DNA of 64,000 bases from Martinezella lusitana (lineage in GTDB: Bacteria > Pseudomonadota > Alphaproteobacteria > Rhizobiales > Rhizobiaceae): contig NZ_WUEY01000025.1 in assembly GCF_010668395.1 (NCBI RefSeq), positions 1-64,000 of the forward strand. Direction: 5' to 3'. Under the pieces are notes generated by a model, which was given only the letters and a program-made list of their open reading frames with translations, was not told where the DNA came from and did not search any database. A program made the translations under genes and the position numbers. Numbering within the stretch: the stretch's first letter is position 1; each line of letters begins with the position of its first letter. Positions 61,351-64,000 of this stretch are shown piece after piece.

Positions 61351-62275
61351 CTAAACGAAGGCTTCGCAAATTGCACGAACGTGACTGTGATCAGTACCGC
61401 AGCAACCGCCGAGGATATTTATACCCGGCAGGTGCTCGCGGAGGCTTTTGTTCCTCGTGGCGAGGTCTATTGGGGCGCCTGCATCGAGCTCCGTCATGTG
61501 GTCAAGTTCCGCGTGGCTTTTGTCGGACGCATTTCCGCTTATTCCTGGCAGGCATTCTGTCCAATACGCCTCGGTCTCAAGAGCCTGTTCGAAGTGCGAT
61601 GGATAAGAGCAATTGACCATATAGTACTTGAGCCTGCAATCGGTAGCGGCATCGACCATTTCAATCGCAGTCCCCAAGACCATTCGTGACGCCAAGCAGC
61701 CATTTGTTTCCACAGTGAATGAAATCGAAATAGGGATGTTGTTCTCAGTAGCCGCACGGATGATCCCGATCGTCTCGCTGACCGACGATAACGTCCATGC
61801 GGCACCCATGTCCGCCTGGCTCTCCGAGGAGCACTCCACCTGATGCCAGTGATAGTCCTTTGCTTCGGCGGCTGTCGTCTCCCTAACCGTCGCCTCTCGG
61901 GCCAATCGTTCCGCTAATTATAATGGGAACGTTCATTTCATGGTCGACGCGCATTTCCGCAAGCAACTTCATCGAGCTTGTGTTCACGGCCTCGGGGGCG
62001 GCAAGGTCGTAACCTCGCTTTCGGCCCAAGTCAGGGTTGGTTTGTCAGGTCGGGGTATCGAGAATGATGCCCAATCCGAATTCCATCGCTAGCTCGATAT
62101 ATTCGGAATAGTATCGTCGTAACTCCTGCTGACCCAGTTCGTTGTCGAGCAAGACGAAGGAAGCAAAATGGGTAAGCTCGATCTCTCGATGGTAAATCAA
62201 GCCTGTGTTGGCTCCGCCTTCGGTGAGAAAGATCTGTGAGTTGAGCTGGGGTGGGCGGGAACGATATTTTGCCAT
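61351..62275 (-). pseudogene. broken homocysteine S-methyltransferase gene
   Basis: Minus strand. The N-terminal part from 62275 (FLTEGGANTGLIYHREIELTHFASFVLLD) ends at a TGA (62045-62047), where the family has a Trp. The same frame then continues (GYDLAAPEAVNTSSMKLLAEMR, PIIISGTIGPRGDG) to a TAG at 61883-61885. Beyond a frameshift near 61885 the C-terminal half follows, with the zinc cysteines in MVNCSYPSHFEQAL and ILGGCCGTDHSHV. The enzyme would methylate homocysteine from S-methylmethionine or a related donor. One nonsense codon plus one frameshift make it inactive. Confidence 0.85.
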
Positions 62276-62495
62276 TGAGTAATTCCATCGACAGGAAGCT
62301 TCCTCGTGGGACTGCGAAATGTCCCGGGCATTTATGAAAAGCGACGCAGAATTTCAATTGCATCCGGGATTAGCGCTCCTTCGCCAAGACTTCTCGGCGG
62401 GCGGATAAACCTTCCGATGACAATCGTCCCATCTTGGCGCCAAATGGCCTGACGATGGAAAGGTCGAGCGGCTGTCCGATCGATTCACCAGCAAC

Positions 62496-62534
62496 TTAAA
62501 AAGAAGGCCGCCTCCGGGAGACTGGAGACGGCCT
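62496..62534 (-). terminator. orphan rho-independent terminator
   Basis: On the minus strand the 11-bp stem AGGCCGTCTCC / GGAGGCGGCCT (one mismatch), loop AGTCTCCC, is followed by TCTTTTT. No gene is recognised upstream on the minus strand, so it may end an unrecognised RNA or a degraded gene. Confidence 0.7.
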
Positions 62535-63092
62535 CAAAGCGGATCTGTGAGATCCGCGGCTTCGGCAGAGGGGACAAAAAACCGAAGCGCAACCGTAACG
62601 TCGAATAGGCTATGAAGACTCGAGGAGGAGGTAAGGGCTTCGGCCACTTGAGCGTTTCGATAGGGAAAATATGTCCCGCTTGTGTATCCAGCATGTTTCA
62701 AGAAAAGGGTCCTTATGAAACACGATGTAGCAAGATGGGCTTCCGATACAATGCTATACAGAGCGACGGTCGGCCATGGACAGGCGCTGCGGCAACCGCA
62801 GGGAGACGCAGCACCAACTGGCGTCAAGGGTGTGACGAGGAAAAGCGGAATCCGACAGGAGTGGCGCGGGGTTCAGAAGAGGCGTTTTGGGGAGCCTGAC
62901 ATGCTTACACCCTCCGGCGGGTGCCGCACACGTTCTTTTGTATTCAAATGTATCCCACCCGAGAAATACTACAGTGGCAAATAAAACTTACCGAAGGAAG
63001 ACACACTGGAGACACTCGCTTGTGGTTGGCTTGCGGGAGCGAGGCAGGTATGCGTTCGTTACTCTTGCAGGACCGGTATCCAGGAGAAAAAC
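62535..63092. other. 558-bp spacer without a recognised gene
   Basis: Lies between the minus-strand terminator and the DUF3095 gene. Several frames on both strands are open for about 70-100 codons, but none shows a domain or ribosome site. The right end carries the CAGGAGAAA ribosome site of the DUF3095 gene. Confidence 0.4.
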
Positions 63093-64000
63093 GTGGCAGT
63101 TCCTTCGCCATTGCGAAAGCATGCGTACAGCAGATTCGTTAGCGTGCTGGACCAGTCGATCTATGAGCCCTTACCTGGGGATTGGCTGATCGGAATGACT
63201 GACGTCGTTGATTCGACCGCCGCCATTGAAGGCGGCCAGTACAAGGATGTTAATTTTGCCGGAATTTCAATCATAGCGGCGCTCGGAAACGCTATTGGCA
63301 CTTTTGATTTCCCTTTTACCTTTGGAGGAGATGGAGCGACGTTTGCCGTCGCCCCCGAAGTTCGAGATCACGCGATCAAGGCTTTGCGGCAAGTCAGGTC
63401 CTATGCCGCTTCGGACCTGAACTTATCAATGCGAGCCGGCTTAGTGCCCATAGGCGAGATACGCGCGAACGGTCATGATGTCAGAATAGCTCGATATGCT
63501 GTCTCCGACAGTGCAACATATTCGATGTTTGCCGGGGGAGGCATCAGGTGGTTCGAGCATGCACTAAAGTCGAGGGGGGCTTGGCAAATCGAGCAACTCG
63601 CTGGAAGGGATGATCGACCTGATCTTACTGGCCTTAAATGCGATTGGAATCCCTTTGAGAATCGACATGGCACGATCCTCTCTTTGCTGATTGAGCCCAG
63701 GGATATCGCCAACGAAGCATTTACAGTCTTGGCGCGTTCAGTCATCGATATCTTCGACGCAGATGGAGGGCATTCAATACCCGTTCCGGAAATGGTGCCA
63801 ACTCCCAGAGATTCCGGAAGGGTAGTCGATCAGCGCACGTGGGCGGCCGTGGCCTCCAATTCAGATTTCAGAAAGTACGATGATGTCTTGCGTTTGACGG
63901 TCGACTGCTCGTTGCAACAAGTGAACGCTGTCAAACGGACGCTTCGCGACGCTGTTGCGCAAGGCGAAATTGTCTATGGTCTTCACTGCCAGTCCCACGC
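63093..64000 (+). CDS. DUF3095 family protein (partial, runs off the window)
   Basis: At least 302 aa, from a GTG at 63093 preceded by CAGGAGAAA (7-9 nt). The start VAVPSPLRKHAYSRFV leads into YEPLPGDWLIGMTDVVDSTAAIEGGQYKDVNFAGISIIAALGNAIG, then DFPFTFGGDGATFAVAP. The 'DVVDST' and 'GGDGATFAV' elements are the class III adenylate/guanylate-cyclase-like core of DUF3095 proteins, with the two Asp positions present. Cyclase activity of this family is not established. The C-terminus lies beyond 64000. Confidence 0.85.
   Translation, partial: MAVPSPLRKHAYSRFVSVLDQSIYEPLPGDWLIGMTDVVDSTAAIEGGQYKDVNFAGISIIAALGNAIGTFDFPFTFGGDGATFAVAPEVRDHAIKALRQVRSYAASDLNLSMRAGLVPIGEIRANGHDVRIARYAVSDSATYSMFAGGGIRWFEHALKSRGAWQIEQLAGRDDRPDLTGLKCDWNPFENRHGTILSLLIEPRDIANEAFTVLARSVIDIFDADGGHSIPVPEMVPTPRDSGRVVDQRTWAAVASNSDFRKYDDVLRLTVDCSLQQVNAVKRTLRDAVAQGEIVYGLHCQSH

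Noticed and set aside
1..64000. CRISPR arrays, rRNA and tRNA genes
   Set aside because: No regularly spaced direct repeats and no tRNA cloverleaf or rRNA sequence recognised in reading either strand.

Overview
The window looks like part of a large secondary replicon (megaplasmid or chromid) of a Rhizobiaceae-type alphaproteobacterium. The main reason is a complete repABC replication/partition cassette on the minus strand (repA 25011-23818, repB 23813-22812, repC 22656-21340). It has a candidate antisense RNA between repB and repC and three 16-bp parS-like palindromes. GC-rich coding, FCD-type GntR regulators, a FinO/ProQ protein beside repA and alphaproteobacterial-style catabolic clusters agree with this. 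I found no rRNA, tRNA, CRISPR array or intact insertion sequence.

Left arm, 0-21 kb: a large MalT-like LuxR regulator; a secreted DUF882 protein; a DUF3299 / ATPase / FtsX-like permease cluster with a histidine-rich permease loop, downstream of a periplasmic alkaline phosphatase; a complete homogentisate (tyrosine) degradation operon hpd-hmgA-fah-maiA with a divergent Lrp/AsnC regulator; a methyltransferase; a TerC-family membrane protein behind a perfect hairpin; an exoD-like gene broken by a frameshift; an isolated flagellar hook gene flgE; and a secreted L,D-transpeptidase-like protein.

Replication and adjacent accessory region, 21-31 kb: repABC, a FinO/ProQ RNA chaperone, a DEDDh exonuclease, a transposase relic and several secreted or membrane proteins of unknown function, with long low-information spacers.

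Catabolic core, 31-43 kb: a hydroxyproline-type utilisation regulon. It holds a GntR regulator, a DapA-like deaminase, a pyrroline-2-carboxylate reductase-like enzyme, a ketoglutarate semialdehyde dehydrogenase, a polar amino-acid ABC transporter, a D-amino-acid dehydrogenase and a fused aconitase X. The proline racemase/epimerase-family gene is degraded, and a second GntR regulator follows. Three promoters share a near-identical 19-bp operator-like element.

Right arm, 43-55.6 kb: a polyamine-type ABC transporter with an SDR enzyme and a divergent LuxR regulator; a DUF899 / HTH / beta-propeller neighbourhood; a nucleotidyltransferase; and the carboxynorspermidine dehydrogenase/decarboxylase pair for spermidine synthesis. 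From about 55.6 kb to the end the DNA is more AT-rich and less orderly. It holds gene relics (an ABC exporter scrap, a broken homocysteine methyltransferase), an alpha/beta hydrolase, an SDR, an AraC/MFS pair and a DUF3095 gene that runs off the window, so it looks like an acquired and decaying segment.
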